From Pachypanchax playfairii (lineage: Eukaryota; Chordata; Actinopteri; Cyprinodontiformes; Aplocheilidae): a DNA stretch of 64,000 nucleotides. The position numbers and the translations under genes are program-made. Shown in pieces: positions 61,830 through 64,000 of this stretch; positions within the stretch are counted from its first letter, which is position 1; the number at the start of each line of letters is the position of its first letter. The stretch covers positions 3,345,029 through 3,409,028 of the forward strand of contig SSNP01000024.1 of assembly GCA_006937955.1 (NCBI GenBank), written 5' to 3'. A model generated the notes under the pieces. It did no database searches. It had not been told where the DNA came from and was given only the letters and a program-made list of their open reading frames with translations.

Positions 61830-62970
61830 CAGTGTTTCCCCTACGTTCTTTTTACCGTGGCGCTCCACCACAGCTGAAATTCCAGCGCCACGGCTGCAAA
61901 ATGCAGAGATCTATTTATTCATTTTTTTGCTGCTTCCGGAAGCAGGAGCATTACCGTCTCTGTTGTTTTACGTGAACACAGTGGCAGGTAGCAATGAGGC
62001 GGGGCATAAGGCCATAATTACTCCTCTTTAGTTTTTAACCTAAAGGCAAGGTGAAGTTAGACCAGTGCTGGTACGACTTGCCGCTCTAAACTACGCAAAA
62101 AGCTGCGGACATGTGAGTTTTGTGGCAAATGCGTGACACGTATCTGACAACATGATGCAGCAGTTTCAGTCAGTGTAGAAAAGCAGAGAATACTGAACCC
62201 ACAGCGTAACATCCCGCCTCCTCCGTGCCTTCTGCCTCCCTGTAGGTAGCGCTTAAAAAGGTAAAACGTGTGTGTGTCAGCGGACCTGCTAGCTTTCGGT
62301 AAATGCGAACCGTTACATGTAATGTTACTTTCACTGTGTAAACATTCGAAGTGAAGAAGAAAAGCAAAAGATTTGCGAGGTGTTTTATTCTTAGCAAATT
62401 TATCGATTACTTCCATTAATGACCTCAATACATGGTGAAAGAGAAAAAAGAGGCAGCGGTGCATCTCTCTCTCCCTCTTTCTGTGTGTGTTGGTTGAAAG
62501 GTTTAAAATCACCATTTGCATGAAACACTGACATTTTTTATACTGGGACTGTTTTAGCTCAGCAGTAATTAACAGCGTTCTTGGCTCAAATCAAACTGTT
62601 TACTCAGTCCAGTCAGAATAAATCTGTATTTCGACAACTGGTAAGTTATTACTGATCAAATCAGTAATATATTCATTGCAGATAGGCCTGTATATAATGT
62701 ATATAATATGATTATTTAAACAGTTTAAACATGTAGCCAATAAATCTTTTGCAGCAAGTTTATATTTTCTAAAATTTTAAGTATCGTGATCGAAAATACA
62801 GTTTTTATTGTTTTTTATAACAATTTCCAGCCAATGAACAGGGAAATTAGTGCATGCAGAGCAATGGAGGTGCAAAAGTCTGCAAAAAAAGCCTCACAGC
62901 AAGAGTCACGCACCCTCCCCCCCGCTACCTGTGCACTACAGCTAGAAAAAAAGTCTAGGGGAAACACTTG
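61830..62970. mobile_element. hAT-type non-autonomous element, about 1.14 kb
   Basis: The left end CAGTGTTTCCCCTA and the reverse complement of the right end CAAGTGTTTCCCCTAGA form a terminal inverted repeat. The flanking octamers ATGATCAG (61822-61829) and ATTTTCAG (62971-62978) agree at six of eight positions, as expected of an aged hAT target duplication. The 154-codon minus frame inside (62057-62521) shows no transposase motif. A perfect palindrome CTGCTTCCGGAAGCAG lies at about 61930-61945. Confidence 0.72.
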
Positions 62971-63233
62971 ATTTTCAGTACAACCTGCCACAGTGATAAG
63001 AAACCCAAAAAAACAACATTTTCCCAGTCTGTAAATGCACCACCACTAATTGCTAATTCACATTAGCATTAACACGTTTTCCATGCAGACATGTTTACTG
63101 GGATAAGACTCAAAGTTTAGCTTTTTTAATATATTTAAGCTGGAAGAGATCAAAAGAAATAATTTCCTATAAATGAATGTCTGCAGCTCATTTTACTGTT
63201 GAGTAGCATTTGGGCAAACAGAACACACATTTA

Positions 63234-63824
63234 CGCCGGGCTCACACTGCCTACGGAATGGCTTCGGTCCGGATTCGGTGCGGTTTTTCCGCAAGCTACC
63301 ACTCACATCTGCTCCAGATAGGGAGTGCGGCCAGCTCCGGTGCTGGGTGCGTAAAACGGCACCCGCGAGAACAGAAGTTCACGTGGGTTATCGTTTTGTC
63401 GGGACTTCACACGAGAACACGTCCATTATTTAGCAAATGTGTGAAAATGTGTTGTGCTGCAGGCTTTCGGGACCCTGTGTCACCGAGTGTGATGTAATGT
63501 TTACATTTCCTATTAGCGCGTGTGCTGTCTAAAAAGAAGAGTCAAGTTACAATTGTTTGTACACTCGTTTATTTTGAAAAAACACCGGATATTCAAGCCA
63601 CACTTCCTGTATAGATTCGTCAGATTTCATCAAACTTGACGCGGAGTGACTCCGGCGTCCGGAAAAAATTGAACCTTGCGGATTCTTTCCGTAGTGCCGT
63701 ACGGCCCCCGTAACCGGACCCGCACCGCACGGAGCTACTGTGAGCCTTCAAAAGGGATTTTAATCTAACGGAATACCTGCGGGGTCCGCACCGGACCGGA
63801 TCCGGATGCAGTGTGAGCCCGGCG
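63234..63824. mobile_element. MITE with perfect 17-bp inverted ends and TTA duplication
   Basis: The left end CGCCGGGCTCACACTGC is exactly the reverse complement of the right end. TTA flanks both sides (63231-63233 and 63825-63827). The subterminal regions are CCGG/CGG-rich and partly inverted. A 3-bp TWA duplication suggests the PIF/Harbinger superfamily. No coding capacity. The ends are undamaged, so it is probably young. Confidence 0.88.
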
Positions 63825-63956
63825 TTAATTCCAGCTTTCTGTGGGGGGTTTTTCTTTTTGCTTAAGTAGTTGGTATTTTCATTGGGTTCTGCTGCAGCTT
63901 CTTGCACTGAAAAATTCATTGGCAGAGAAAAACTAACACACTGCTGCTCTAGTGAA

Positions 63957-63960
<4 letters not shown>

Positions 63961-63998
<38 letters not shown>
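63961..63998. repeat. Poly-T run of 38
   Basis: T homopolymer at the window edge. Confidence 0.98.

Positions 63999-64000
<2 letters not shown>

Larger units (their letters stand above)
58276..64000 (+). other. ppp1r37: ppp1r37 first coding intron (partial)
   Basis: More than 5.7 kb of intron with no further exon found; the next conserved block (VTVDEVIGAYKQ in human) is absent. It contains a 1.14-kb hAT-type element and a 0.59-kb MITE near its end, plus a T homopolymer at 63961-63998. About 58300-61820 is AT-rich with nothing recognised. Confidence 0.85.

Noticed and set aside
62057..62521. 154-residue minus-strand frame as a transposase.
   Set aside because: Lies within the hAT-type element but shows no hAT dimerisation or catalytic motifs.

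Overview
The window is vertebrate nuclear DNA, almost certainly from a teleost fish. The evidence is split genes with GT/AG junctions, a bmp2/4-class gene of the fish-retained bmp16 type, tRNA-derived SINEs, many short non-autonomous DNA transposons, and long GT, CTTT and GGAT microsatellites. All four recognisable loci lie on the + strand: the last exon of gemin7 (671-1057), a two-coding-exon BMP ligand best read as bmp16 (24859-29656), an unusual H2A histone variant ending in an SQEF tail (51509-51925, repeated at 55322-55738), and the first coding exon of ppp1r37 (57522-58275), whose first coding intron runs to the window end.

Layout. 1-1.3 kb: gemin7 3' end. 1.3-24.8 kb: a gene-poor interval holding microsatellites, MITEs, SINEs and a purine-biased stretch that may include the bmp16 upstream region. 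24.8-31.3 kb: bmp16, with a 3.4-kb intron carrying two transposon copies and a 1.6-kb AU-rich 3' UTR. 31.3-48.1 kb: repeat-rich intergenic DNA, including a hAT MITE with a perfect 8-bp target duplication, a 44-C run and two GGAT arrays. 48.1-55.7 kb: a 3803-bp segment present twice on either side of a 10-N gap, almost certainly contig ends that overlap but were not merged. Each copy carries the H2A variant, an LTR-element remnant with a tRNA-Ser-type primer site, and a decayed LINE reverse-transcriptase fragment. 56.5-64 kb: CpG-containing promoter, 5' UTR and first coding exon of ppp1r37, then an intron with two more DNA-transposon derivatives.

The genes do not form one pathway. Gemin7 acts in SMN-dependent snRNP assembly, BMP16 would be a secreted BMP ligand, the H2A variant would act in chromatin, and PPP1R37 is a PP1 regulator. 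GEMIN7 and PPP1R37 are neighbours in the same orientation in human (19q13.3), so this looks like an ancestral neighbourhood in which fish keep bmp16 between the two genes. I saw no clearly novel multi-gene system. The most notable items are the divergent SQEF-tailed H2A, the gemin7-bmp16-ppp1r37 linkage, and the assembly duplication that would double-count the histone gene.
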